NCBI RefSeq assembly: GCF_946227985.1 | Contig: NZ_CAMKGL010000002.1 | Coordinates: 85,266-149,265, forward strand | Reading direction: 5' to 3' | Length of the DNA: 64,000 nt | Source of the DNA: Serratia quinivorans | Lineage (GTDB): Bacteria; Pseudomonadota; Gammaproteobacteria; Enterobacterales; Enterobacteriaceae | In this document: positions 23,501-31,657 of the stretch, in pieces | Numbering within the stretch: position 1 is the stretch's first letter | How the letters are laid out: every line of letters begins with the position of its first letter | Translations under genes and position numbers: made by a program | Notes under the pieces: model-generated | What the model was told of the DNA's origin: nothing | The model's input: only the letters and a program-made list of their open reading frames with translations | Databases searched by the model: none

Positions 23501-25798
23501 ATGAAATGGCTTTGTGTGGTGAGTATGTTGTCCGGTCTGGCCATCAGCCCGGTTTTTGCGCAGGAAAGCGCCGTAATCCAGGGCGTTAATGCCCAGCAGC
23601 GCGACGCCTTTGTCAGCAACCTGATGAAACAGATGACGCTGGCCGAAAAAATTGGCCAGTTGCGCTTAATCAGCGTCGGGCCGGATAACCCGAAAGAGGC
23701 GATCCGCGACGGCATCAGCAGGGGGCAGATTGGCGCCATCTTCAATACCGTTACCCGACCGGATATTCGCGCCATGCAGGATCAGGCGATGCAGCTCAGC
23801 CGCCTTAAAATTCCGTTGTTCTTTGCCTACGACGTGGTGCACGGCCAACGCACCGTGTTCCCGATTAGCCTCGGGCTGGCGGCCAGTTTTGATCTCGAAG
23901 CCATCGCCCTCAGTGGCCGGGTATCGGCGCAGGAAGCCAGTGATGACGGCCTAAACATGACATTCTCGCCGATGGTCGATATTACCCGCGACCCACGCTG
24001 GGGCCGGGTTTCTGAAGGTTTTGGTGAAGACACCTGGCTGGTATCCAAAATTGCCAAAGTGATGGTGGATGCCTATCAAAACGGCGACCCGTCCAAGCCC
24101 GGCTCAATCATGGCCAGCGTGAAGCACTTTGCGCTGTACGGTGCCACCGAGGGCGGCCGCGATTACAACACCGTCGATATGAGTCCACTGAGAATGTACC
24201 AGGACTACCTGCCGCCTTATAAGGCCGCGGTTGACGCCGGCAGCGGCGGAGTCATGGTCTCGCTCAACTCGATAAACGGCATTCCGGCTACTGCTAACCC
24301 CTGGTTGCTGAAAGATTTGCTGCGCGACCAGTGGGGCTTCAAGGGCATCACCATCAGTGACCACGGTGCGATTAAGGAGCTTATCAAGCACGGCGTGGCG
24401 GCAGACGCGCGCGATGCGGTGCGCCTGGCGATTACCTCCGGCGTCGATATGAGCATGAGCGACGAATATTACGACCAATACCTGCCGGGGCTGGTGAAGG
24501 ACGGGCTGGTATCGGAAAGTGACATCGACCGAGCCTGTCGCGACGTGCTGAATACCAAATATGATATGGGCCTGTTTAAAGACCCTTACACCCACCTTGG
24601 CCCGGTCGGTTCTGATCCGCAGGACACTAACGCTGAAAGCCGTTTGCATCGTGCCGAAGCGCGCGTAGTTGCGCGTAAGACCATGGTGCTGTTGAAGAAT
24701 GATAAGCAGACGCTGCCGCTCAGCAAGCAGGCGACCATTGTGCTGGTCGGGCCGATGGCCGACAGCCAGCGTGACGTGATGGGCAGTTGGTCGGCGGCCG
24801 GGGTGATTAAACAGTCGGTCACCCTGCGTGAAGGGCTGGAACATGCGGTGGGTGACAAGGCGAAAATCCTCTACGCCAAGGGCGCCAACGTCACTCAGGA
24901 CAAGAGCATTATCGACTACCTGAACGAGTATGAGCCGGCGGTGGTATTTGATACCCGTCCGCCACAGCAGATGATCGATGAGGCGGTGCAGGCGGCGAAG
25001 AAAGCCGATGTGGTGGTCGCGGTGGTGGGGGAATCACAGGGCATGGCGCACGAGGCTTCAAGCCGTGCCGACATCACCATTCCGCAAAGCCAGCGTGACC
25101 TGATCGCCGCGCTGAAGGCGACCGGCAAACCGCTGGTGCTGGTGCTGATGAACGGCCGACCGCTGGCGCTGAGCTGGGAAAGCCAACAGGCGGATGCGAT
25201 GCTGGAAACCTGGTACAGCGGCACCGAGGGCGGTAATGCGGTGGCCGACGTACTGTTTGGCGACTACAACCCGTCGGGTAAGCTGCCGATGACCTTCCCG
25301 CGTTCGGTCGGGCAGATCCCGATGTACTACAACCATCTCAATACCGGGCGTCCGTTCGGCAAGGAAAACCCGGGCAAGTACACCTCCCGCTACTTCGACT
25401 CACCAAACGGCCCGCTGTATCCGTTTGGTTATGGCCTGAGCTACACCAGCTTTAGCCTGTCGGATCTGAAACTCTCCAGCCCGACGATGGCGCGTAACGG
25501 CAAGATGACTGCCAGCGTCACGCTCAAGAACACCGGTAAATATGATGGTGCCACCGTGGTGCAGTTGTATCTGCAGGACGTGACCGCTTCGGTCAGCCGC
25601 CCGGTGAAAGAGCTGCGTAATTTCAAAAAGGTGATGTTGAAAGCGGGGCAGTCGCAGAAGGTGGAGTTGCCTATCACCGAAGAGGATCTCAAGTTCTATA
25701 ACGCCAGCCTGAAATGGGGCGCGGAACCGGGCAAGTTTAATGTGTTTGTTGGCCTGGATTCCGACGACGTACAGGCACAGAGCTTTACGCTGAAGTAA
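23501..25798 (+). CDS. bglX: Periplasmic beta-glucosidase BglX
   Basis: A 765-residue glycoside hydrolase family 3 enzyme, identical in length to E. coli BglX. The signal peptide ends at VFAQ. The N-terminal TIM-barrel has VVHGQRTVFPI, SVKHFALYG and the nucleophile Asp in ITISDHGAIKEL; the C-terminal part carries the second sandwich domain (LVGPMADSQ onwards) and a fibronectin-III-like domain ending FNVFVGLDSDDVQAQSF. It hydrolyses beta-glucosides in the periplasm. It is monocistronic, and a terminator follows directly. Confidence 0.95.
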   Translation: MKWLCVVSMLSGLAISPVFAQESAVIQGVNAQQRDAFVSNLMKQMTLAEKIGQLRLISVGPDNPKEAIRDGISRGQIGAIFNTVTRPDIRAMQDQAMQLSRLKIPLFFAYDVVHGQRTVFPISLGLAASFDLEAIALSGRVSAQEASDDGLNMTFSPMVDITRDPRWGRVSEGFGEDTWLVSKIAKVMVDAYQNGDPSKPGSIMASVKHFALYGATEGGRDYNTVDMSPLRMYQDYLPPYKAAVDAGSGGVMVSLNSINGIPATANPWLLKDLLRDQWGFKGITISDHGAIKELIKHGVAADARDAVRLAITSGVDMSMSDEYYDQYLPGLVKDGLVSESDIDRACRDVLNTKYDMGLFKDPYTHLGPVGSDPQDTNAESRLHRAEARVVARKTMVLLKNDKQTLPLSKQATIVLVGPMADSQRDVMGSWSAAGVIKQSVTLREGLEHAVGDKAKILYAKGANVTQDKSIIDYLNEYEPAVVFDTRPPQQMIDEAVQAAKKADVVVAVVGESQGMAHEASSRADITIPQSQRDLIAALKATGKPLVLVLMNGRPLALSWESQQADAMLETWYSGTEGGNAVADVLFGDYNPSGKLPMTFPRSVGQIPMYYNHLNTGRPFGKENPGKYTSRYFDSPNGPLYPFGYGLSYTSFSLSDLKLSSPTMARNGKMTASVTLKNTGKYDGATVVQLYLQDVTASVSRPVKELRNFKKVMLKAGQSQKVELPITEEDLKFYNASLKWGAEPGKFNVFVGLDSDDVQAQSFTLK

Positions 25799-25808
25799 TC
25801 ACTCATGG

Positions 25809-25838
25809 CCCTCTCTCACTGTGGTGGGAGAGGGTTTT
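25809..25838 (+). terminator. Terminator after bglX
   Basis: Arms CCCTCTCTCAC/GTGGGAGAGGG with one T-G wobble and loop TGTG are followed by TTTT, 10 bp after the bglX stop. Confidence 0.85.
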
Positions 25839-25966
25839 GTTGGCATGACCACGCCAATACTTCTTGTTTATCCCCCGTATTTCCTCAATCGTTGATCCCG
25901 CTGATTGTTTCGCCATGACTATCGCTATATCATTTTGTATATAACGATAACTCACCGGAAATTCCC

Positions 25967-27016
25967 ATGTTGAAACGCTTCCCACGGCTGTTACTGCTTT
26001 TTGTCCTTTTCTCTTGTGCCGCGCAGGCGGACCGTCAGGTGACTGACCAACTCAACCGACAGGTCACGCTGCCCGATACCATCACCCGCGCGGTGGTGTT
26101 GCAACACCAGACGCTGAACCTGCTGGTGCAGCTCGATGCGCTGCCGCAGGTGGTTGGCGTGCTCAGCAGTTGGAAGAAGCAACTGGGGGCGAATTATCTG
26201 CGCCTGGCCCCTGGGTTGGCGAACATGCCGATGCCGGGCGATCTTACCTCGGTAAATATTGAAAGCCTGCTGAGCCTGCATCCACAGGTGGTGTTTGTGG
26301 CCAACTATGCGCCGCCGGAAATGATTGCCCAGATTGAGAGGGCCGGTATCCCGGTGGTGGCCATTTCACTGCGCCGTGAGGCGGCGGATCAGGCGGGTGA
26401 AATGAACCCGGTGCTGAAAGATGACGATCAGGCCTATAACCTGGGCTTGCAGGATGGCATTCGCCTGATCGCCAGCGTAATGGGCCATCAGCCGCAGGCC
26501 GAGGCGCTGATCCAGGACGTATTTCAGCAACGGGCGCTGGTGGCGGACCGGCTGCGCGGCCTGCCGGAGGATCAGCGGGTGCGGGTCTACATGGCCAACC
26601 CGAACTTAACCACTTACGGTTCGGGCAAATACACCGGGCTGATGATGCAGCATGCCGGCGCGCTCAACGTGGCGGCGAAGGAGATTAAAGGTTTTAAGCA
26701 GGTGTCGATTGAGGACGTGCTGAAGTGGAACCCGGCGGTGATTTTCGTGCAGGAACGCTATCCAGAGGTGGTAAAGCAAATCCTTGGTTCGCCGCAGTGG
26801 CAGGGGATTGATGCGGTGAAAAACAAGCGTGTCTATCTGATGCCTGAATATGCCAAGGCCTGGGGCTACCCAATGCCGGAGGCGCTGGCGCTGGGCGAAT
26901 TATGGATGGCGAAAAAACTCTATCCGCAGCGTTTTGGCGACGTTAATTTGCCACAGCGGGTGGACGCCTACTACCGGCAGTATTACCGCAGTAGCTGCTG
27001 CCAGAGTGAGCAATGA
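25967..27016 (+). CDS. Periplasmic binding protein of a metal/oxyanion ABC importer
   Basis: A 349-residue class III (BtuF/FecB-type) periplasmic binding protein with a signal peptide ending near AQA. It has the two-lobed layout with a long connecting helix. Motifs are RAVVLQHQTLNLLVQLDALPQVVGV in lobe 1 and KAWGYPMPEALALGELWMAKKLYP near the end, a close relative of iron/cobalamin/molybdate MolA-type proteins. It is the first gene of a four-gene operon and overlaps the permease by 4 bp. The terminal ModA-like gene suggests molybdate or tungstate as substrate, but iron chelates cannot be excluded. Confidence 0.8.
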   Translation: MLKRFPRLLLLFVLFSCAAQADRQVTDQLNRQVTLPDTITRAVVLQHQTLNLLVQLDALPQVVGVLSSWKKQLGANYLRLAPGLANMPMPGDLTSVNIESLLSLHPQVVFVANYAPPEMIAQIERAGIPVVAISLRREAADQAGEMNPVLKDDDQAYNLGLQDGIRLIASVMGHQPQAEALIQDVFQQRALVADRLRGLPEDQRVRVYMANPNLTTYGSGKYTGLMMQHAGALNVAAKEIKGFKQVSIEDVLKWNPAVIFVQERYPEVVKQILGSPQWQGIDAVKNKRVYLMPEYAKAWGYPMPEALALGELWMAKKLYPQRFGDVNLPQRVDAYYRQYYRSSCCQSEQ

Positions 27017-28011
27017 GGCTGGGGTGGCTTATTCTGCTGACGTTGCTCTGCGCATTGTTGTCATTGGGCATTGGTCGCTACCCGGTGTCGGCAGCGCATA
27101 GTCTGACTATTCTGCTGGAGCCATTGACTGGCCCGCACGGCGGCATTGATGAGGTTCAGCGCCAGGTGATCCTCGGGGTGCGCCTGCCCCGGGTGCTGTT
27201 GGCTATGGGGGCCGGGGCGGCACTGGCCCTGTGCGGCGCGGCGCTGCAGGGCGTGTTTCGCAACCCGCTGGTGGATCCGCACATTATCGGCGTCTCCTCT
27301 GGTGCGGCTTTTGGCGGCACGCTGGCGATATTACTCAGCCTGCCGATGGCGGCGCTGCTGCTGTCTGCCTTCGTGTTCGGCATGGCGGCCCTGCTGCTGA
27401 TTTTTGCTATTACCAGCGCTATCGCCCGGCGCAATATTCTGTCACTGGTGCTGGCCGGGGTGATCCTCAGCGGTTTTTTCTCCGCCTGCGTCAGCCTGCT
27501 GCAATATCTGGCCGATACCGAAGAAAAGCTGCCGAGCATCGTGTTCTGGCTGCTGGGTAGCTTTGCTACCGCCGACGATAACAAACTGTTGATGCTGTTC
27601 CTGCCACTGCTGTTGGGCGGCGGGCTGCTGCTGGCATTGCGCTGGCGCATTAATCTGTTGTCGCTGGGGGATGAGGATGCCGCCACGCTGGGCATCAATG
27701 TCGAAGGGACCCGCTGGCTGATCCTTACGCTGTGTGCCGCCATCGTCGCTGCACAGGTGGCGGTGAGCGGCAGCATCGGTTGGGTAGGGCTGGTGATCCC
27801 ACACGTTGCCCGCCTGCTGGTCGGCCCGGATCATCGTCGTCTGTTGCCTGCCTCAATGTGTCTGGGTGCGCTGTATATGGTGTTGATCGACGATTTGGCG
27901 CGCACCTTAAGCAGCAGCGAAATTCCATTGGGCATCCTGACGGCGCTGATTGGTGCGCCGCTGTTTGCGTTGCTGTTGCGCCGGGCGCAACGGAGAGGCT
28001 GGCATGGCTGA
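27013..28011 (+). CDS. FecCD/BtuC-type ABC permease
   Basis: A 332-residue inner-membrane permease with about ten helices. Family motifs: LPRVLLAMGAGAALALCGAALQ, RNPLVDPHIIGVSSGAAFGGT and GWVGLVIPHVARLLVGPDHRRLLPAS, the last being the coupling region for the ATPase. It overlaps the binding-protein gene by 4 bp and the ATPase gene by 8 bp, so all are co-translated. MolB of Haemophilus influenzae (molybdate) has this same fold. Confidence 0.88.
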   Translation: MRLGWLILLTLLCALLSLGIGRYPVSAAHSLTILLEPLTGPHGGIDEVQRQVILGVRLPRVLLAMGAGAALALCGAALQGVFRNPLVDPHIIGVSSGAAFGGTLAILLSLPMAALLLSAFVFGMAALLLIFAITSAIARRNILSLVLAGVILSGFFSACVSLLQYLADTEEKLPSIVFWLLGSFATADDNKLLMLFLPLLLGGGLLLALRWRINLLSLGDEDAATLGINVEGTRWLILTLCAAIVAAQVAVSGSIGWVGLVIPHVARLLVGPDHRRLLPASMCLGALYMVLIDDLARTLSSSEIPLGILTALIGAPLFALLLRRAQRRGWHG

Positions 28012-28783
28012 GACATTGCTGCGGGTGGAGGGGCTGGGTTTTAGCTGGCCTGGCCAGGCACCGCTGTTTCATCAATTGAATTTACAGTTACGGCGCGGTG
28101 AGGTGCTGGCGGTGCTCGGCCCCAACGGACGCGGTAAAAGCACCCTGATGCAACTGCTGCTCGGTACCTTACCGTTGCAGCAGGGCGTGGTGGAACGGGG
28201 TAACGGCATCGGTTTTGTCCCGCAGCAGTTCGCTGCCCCCTTTGCTTATCGGGTGTTGGATATCGTGCTGATGGGGCGCGCGCGTTACGTGGGTTTGTTC
28301 CGCTCCCCCTCGGCGCAGGATCACCGGCTGGCGAAAGAGGCCTTGCAGTCGCTGGATATGCTGGACTTTGCCGAACGTGAATTTGGCAGCCTGTCCGGCG
28401 GGCAGCGGCAACTGATATTGATAGCCCGCGCATTGGCGATGAGCTGTGAGGTGTTGATGCTGGACGAGCCGACCTCGGCATTGGATTTGCACCATCAGGA
28501 CCGGGTGTTGAGCCTGATTTCGCAGCTGGCGCGGGAGCGGCAGATGGCGGTGATGTTCTCTACCCATCAGCCTAACCACGCTCACGCAGTGGCCGATCGC
28601 GCCCTGCTGCTGGGGGGGGCAGGACAGCATCAGCTGGGATCCTGCGCCGAAGTGCTGACGGCCGAGAGCCTGTCGCCGCTGTTTGATTTGGCGATTGAAC
28701 GGGTGGCCTTGCAGATTGACGGTCGTCAGTTTGAAACGCTGGTGCCCTTGTACCGCAGCCAACGGGAGCGTGAAAGTGAGTAA
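28004..28783 (+). CDS. ABC transporter ATPase of the same importer
   Basis: A 259-residue ATPase. Walker A is GPNGRGKSTLM, the Q-loop lies in FVPQQFAAPF, the signature is LSGGQRQLILIARAL, Walker B is VLMLDEPTSALD and the switch His is in FSTHQPNHA. The ATG at 28004 lies within the permease end (8-bp overlap); starts further upstream in the same frame have no homology. It overlaps the ModA-like gene by 8 bp at its own end. Confidence 0.9.
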   Translation: MAETLLRVEGLGFSWPGQAPLFHQLNLQLRRGEVLAVLGPNGRGKSTLMQLLLGTLPLQQGVVERGNGIGFVPQQFAAPFAYRVLDIVLMGRARYVGLFRSPSAQDHRLAKEALQSLDMLDFAEREFGSLSGGQRQLILIARALAMSCEVLMLDEPTSALDLHHQDRVLSLISQLARERQMAVMFSTHQPNHAHAVADRALLLGGAGQHQLGSCAEVLTAESLSPLFDLAIERVALQIDGRQFETLVPLYRSQRERESE

Positions 28784-29507
28784 TATCTTGTTGTTCGCCG
28801 CCGGTAGCCTGCGCGGCGCATTCGGTCCCTTGTTGGCGGCGTTTCAGGCGCAAACCGGTGAGGCGGTGGAAGCGGTATTTGGCCCGGCGGGCCTGCTGCG
28901 CCAGCGAATCGAAGCCGGGGAACGCCCGCATATTTTCGCCTCGGCCAACCTGGCGCATCCGCAGCGATTGGTGAGTTTGCAACTGTCGTCAGGGGTTGAG
29001 CCTTTTGCTCGCAACCGGCTGTGCGCCACGGTGCGTAATATTGCCGTCTTAACCGAACGGCCATTGCTGGAGGTCTTATTGGACTCGCGTTGGCGGGTGG
29101 CGACGTCAACGCCGGGTGCCGACCCTTCCGGCGACTATGCCCAGCAACTGTTCGAACGCATTGAGCAGTTAGTTCCGGGGCAAGGGGCAGCCTTGCAGCA
29201 GCGGGCTTTGGCATTGGTAGGTGGGGCGAGCTCAGCGCCGCTGCCGGCGAATCGCCTGGCGGCAGAGTACCTGCTCAATAGCGGGCAGGCGGATATTTTC
29301 CTCGGCTATGCCAGCTATGGCGCAGCCTTGGCGGGCTATCCCGAATTGTTGGTGCGCCAGTTACCCACGCCACTTGCGATAGAAGCGGACTACGGCCTGT
29401 GCCTGTTGGATGCGCGGGCGCAGCCTTTGGCCGAATTTATTCTGGCGGAGCAGGGGCAGGAGATACTGCGGGAACAGGGATTTTTACCTGCCAACGTAAT
29501 AGGTTAG
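28776..29507 (+). CDS. ModA-like molybdate-binding domain protein without signal peptide
   Basis: A 243-residue type II binding-protein domain of the molybdate-binding (ModA) family: ILLFAAGSLRGAF and then HIFASANLAHPQRL, in which the serines occupy the usual oxyanion-binding positions, and a late FLGYASYGAAL strand. The start is GTG at 28776, preceded by GGGAGCGTG and inside the end of the ATPase gene. The protein begins at the position where mature ModA begins. No signal peptide or hydrophobic leader is available in frame, so it is predicted to be cytoplasmic. It could buffer or sense molybdate imported by the three preceding gene products. Confidence 0.72.
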   Translation: MSNILLFAAGSLRGAFGPLLAAFQAQTGEAVEAVFGPAGLLRQRIEAGERPHIFASANLAHPQRLVSLQLSSGVEPFARNRLCATVRNIAVLTERPLLEVLLDSRWRVATSTPGADPSGDYAQQLFERIEQLVPGQGAALQQRALALVGGASSAPLPANRLAAEYLLNSGQADIFLGYASYGAALAGYPELLVRQLPTPLAIEADYGLCLLDARAQPLAEFILAEQGQEILREQGFLPANVIG

Positions 29508-29543
29508 TGGCTTATCAAGTTGGCAGGTTGGGAGGTTATTACA
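29496..29543. repeat. 16-bp iterons at the downstream end of the parA/RHH pair
   Basis: Three consecutive 16-bp units start at 29496, 29512 and 29528 (best: TTATCAAGTTGGCAGG). They resemble the units upstream of parA and overlap the stop codons of the ModA-like and RHH genes. The outer units are degenerate. Confidence 0.55.
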
Positions 29544-29835
29544 GCTTTTTCAGCAGTTGCAGCAGATGGTCTTCGCTCTTTTCGGCCAGGCCGTCGATCG
29601 CCAGCTTGATGATGTCGGAGCGGGTAATGCGCACCACGCCGTTACGTGCTGCCTGCACAATGATTTCATCAATGGCGTCGACGTGGTTATCGGTCAGGCT
29701 GACCGAAATAGCTTTATAAGTGCGCTTGCGGCCCTGCGGCTTGGCTTCCGGCGCGGGGGGCAGCAAGGTGTGTGACGTGGCGCTATTGATGAATTCGTCT
29801 TCCGACATACGCTGGCTTGGGGTGCGCTTTTTCAC
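29539..29835 (-). CDS. Ribbon-helix-helix partner protein of ParA (ParG-like)
   Basis: A 98-residue protein. Residues 1-40 are polar and flexible (KKRTPSQRMSEDEF, PPAPEAKPQGRKR). Residues 41-95 fit a ribbon-helix-helix fold: strand KAISVSLTD, helix HVDAIDEIIVQAARNG, helix ITRSDIIKLAIDGLAE. This order (mobile basic tail, then RHH) is that of ParG, the centromere-binding partner of ParF. It overlaps the parA gene by 4 bp, typical for par operons. Identification rests on fold pattern and context, not on a close known relative. Confidence 0.65.
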   Translation of the reverse strand: MKKRTPSQRMSEDEFINSATSHTLLPPAPEAKPQGRKRTYKAISVSLTDNHVDAIDEIIVQAARNGVVRITRSDIIKLAIDGLAEKSEDHLLQLLKKL

Positions 29836-30467
29836 AGGATCACCTCCTTCACCAGGCTTTCGATTTCCGCCTGTGCTTTTAGGTTATTCGCCTCATGCAC
29901 GGTGATGGCTTCGCCCCAGGCATCGCGGTAAATCTTGCGGTCGCACAGGCGGTGGCTGACAAGCTGCAACTCCGGATATTCGCTGAGCACCTGTGCCGCT
30001 TCATTGGCTTCATTAATAAAGATATTGGTCGGGCACATGTTCAGCACAATGTAGCCTTTCACCTTCTCGTTATATTCCTGCGCGGTGGCAAACATTTCCG
30101 ACAGATAGCCGACGGTGTCGAGATCCATCTGTGATGGGCGCAGCGGGGAGAGGAACAGATCGGCGGCCAGCAGACCGGAACGCAGCTCGGCGCTGTCACG
30201 GCCGGCGGTATCGACAATCACGTAATCGTAATGGCGATCCAGTTCCAACAGCGTCTCTTTGATTTTGCCCGAGGCAGCCACCACCGGGATATGCGGCAGG
30301 CCTTCGACATTCTGACGGTCGTTGTACCAGGTCATGATTGATTTCTGATCGTCAGCATCAACGATGATGGCGGTTTTGCCCTGTTTGAGGATCAGATATC
30401 CGGCGATATTGACCGCCTTGGTCGATTTCCCTACGCCACCTTTTTGCGAGCCAATCAAAACAATCAT
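29832..30467 (-). CDS. ParA family ATPase of plasmid (ParF) type
   Basis: A 211-residue Walker-type ATPase. The deviant Walker A is KGGVGKST at residues 9-16, the switch region VDADDQKS follows, and Walker B-like VIVDTAGRDS lies near residue 85. It lacks the N-terminal helix-turn-helix of larger ParA proteins, so it belongs to the short ParF/ParA-Ib class normally found on plasmids, and is not the chromosomal parA near gidAB. ATG 30467 is favoured over a TTG five codons earlier. Sixteen-base iterons begin 17 bp upstream, where operator and centromere sites of such systems lie. Confidence 0.85.
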   Translation of the reverse strand: MIVLIGSQKGGVGKSTKAVNIAGYLILKQGKTAIIVDADDQKSIMTWYNDRQNVEGLPHIPVVAASGKIKETLLELDRHYDYVIVDTAGRDSAELRSGLLAADLFLSPLRPSQMDLDTVGYLSEMFATAQEYNEKVKGYIVLNMCPTNIFINEANEAAQVLSEYPELQLVSHRLCDRKIYRDAWGEAITVHEANNLKAQAEIESLVKEVIL

Positions 30468-30483
30468 GCTGCCATCTCTCAAG

Positions 30484-30547
30484 TTATTAAGTTGATAGCT
30501 TATTAAGTTAACAACTTATTGGGTTGGTAATTAAACAGGTTAACAAT
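30484..30547. repeat. Four 16-bp tandem iterons upstream of parA
   Basis: Units start at 30484, 30500, 30516 and 30532: TTATTAAGTTGATAGC, TTATTAAGTTAACAAC, TTATTGGGTTGGTAAT and the degenerate TAAACAGGTTAACAAT. The exact 16-bp period and the position next to parA suggest binding sites of the RHH partner, serving as operator and possibly as centromere. Confidence 0.7.
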
Positions 30548-30615
30548 AACAACGCTTGAACAATATGCACCAACGAGGGCGGCTTGCCAAGCCAGTATGC
30601 GGTTAACTTTACAGC

Positions 30616-30647
30616 TTATTTTGCTGGTAACTTAGTAGCTGGGTAAG
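30616..30647. repeat. Two further 16-bp iterons upstream of parA
   Basis: Units TTATTTTGCTGGTAAC (30616) and TTAGTAGCTGGGTAAG (30632) continue the same consensus in the same direction, separated from the first array by about 68 bp. Confidence 0.55.
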
Positions 30648-30691
30648 TAGGAATGCTCTGGGAAGTGGCTGCGCGGAGAGAGTTTTTTTAA

Positions 30692-30724
30692 TTTAGCAGC
30701 TTAATAAGTTATTAAGCTGCTAAT
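30692..30724. repeat. Palindromic double iteron between parA region and yajD
   Basis: Two iterons head to head form a palindrome centred at 30709 with twelve-base perfect arms GCAGCTTAATAA/TTATTAAGCTGC around one G. The right arm reads TTATTAAGCTGCTAAT, close to the parA-proximal units. It lies 20 bp beyond the yajD stop; the T-tract lies on the wrong side for a yajD terminator. Confidence 0.6.
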
Positions 30725-30743
30725 GATGATTGAGCGGCAAAGG

Positions 30744-31085
30744 TTACTTTTTCAACATTGATTTCAGATTGGCGAACGGGTTATGGGTGGCTACCCCGAC
30801 GTCTTTTTGCGCGTCTTCACCGGCAATCACCGTGGAGCCGTACTGATCGGCTTCGGTGTATTTGGAGTGCTCATGGTCGTGACAATACAGGCACAGCATT
30901 TCCCAGTTACTGCCGTCTTCCGGGTTATTGCTGTGGTCGTGATCGATATGGTGGACCGTCAGTTCACGCAGGTTGGAGTAAACAAACTCGCGCGAGCAAC
31001 GCCCACAGACCCAGGGAAAGATTTTCAATGCTTTTTCGCGGTAGCCGGTCTCCAGCCTCGCGTAGTTTTTGGGGATATATGCCAT
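30744..31085 (-). CDS. yajD: HNH nuclease family protein YajD
   Basis: A 113-residue HNH-domain protein that matches E. coli YajD almost throughout (IPKNYARLETGYREKALKIF; DGSNWEMLCLYCHDHEHS). Two zinc CxxC pairs (CGRC, CLYC) bracket the catalytic VHHIDHDHSNNPEDG. The end NPFANLKSMLKK is also conserved. The cellular DNA target is unknown. It is read in the direction of the parA pair but separated by the palindromic iterons, so not clearly part of that unit. Confidence 0.92.
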   Translation of the reverse strand: MAYIPKNYARLETGYREKALKIFPWVCGRCSREFVYSNLRELTVHHIDHDHSNNPEDGSNWEMLCLYCHDHEHSKYTEADQYGSTVIAGEDAQKDVGVATHNPFANLKSMLKK

Positions 31086-31143
31086 GGTGTGTGCCCGTCG
31101 GGTGATAACAATAATGCGCTAAATAATACCACAACGTGCCGGG

Positions 31144-31605
31144 TTACAGCGTGCGGCACATCACCGTCACATCTTCGCCACAAACCTCCCGCAACTCAAC
31201 CGGTTGCCAGCCCAGTTTTTGATACAGCAACTGTTGATCGGGAGTGTAGAGATACAATTCGGCGATTTGTTGCTGGCGGCAGTGGGCGACGCAGTGATCG
31301 ATCAGGCGGCGAGCCACCCCCTGACCGCGGTGCTGGGGAGAAGTAAAGACTTCACCCAGCCAGAACTTTCGCTCCGGTTTATCCGCCAATTCGTAAACGA
31401 TCAGGCTGGCAGTGCCGAGGATCTCTTGTTGCGGCGACAGAGCCAACAGCGCCATGCCAGGGTGCTGCGGTTCACAACGCTGTTCAAGACGCCGGCTGAT
31501 TTTTTCGCGGCAGCTCCACGGGGGAAAGTCCTGCCACTCCTGATGCAGTAATGCAGCCAGTTCATCAATGCGCTGGCGATACGCAGAAAGTTGTTCAATA
31601 CGCAT
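31144..31605 (-). CDS. GNAT family N-acetyltransferase
   Basis: A 153-residue acetyltransferase of GCN5 fold. The acetyl-CoA motif is HRGQGVARRLIDH, preceded by FWLGEVFTSPQ and followed by AELYLYTPDQQLLYQKLGW. The ATG at 31605 begins MRIEQLSAYRQRIDEL; an upstream in-frame ATG is possible but lacks a ribosome site. The substrate is unknown. It sits 52 bp downstream of a LysR gene on the same strand and could be read through from it. Confidence 0.8.
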   Translation of the reverse strand: MRIEQLSAYRQRIDELAALLHQEWQDFPPWSCREKISRRLEQRCEPQHPGMALLALSPQQEILGTASLIVYELADKPERKFWLGEVFTSPQHRGQGVARRLIDHCVAHCRQQQIAELYLYTPDQQLLYQKLGWQPVELREVCGEDVTVMCRTL

Positions 31606-31657
31606 AATTCGGTTCGTTTTTTGCCCAATAGCAGCCAACTATAGCGGCAGTTTTCGC

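Noticed and set aside
25803-25985. Short minus-strand frame between bglX and the metal ABC operon
   Set aside because: It overlaps the bglX terminator and the next gene's start and shows no family resemblance.
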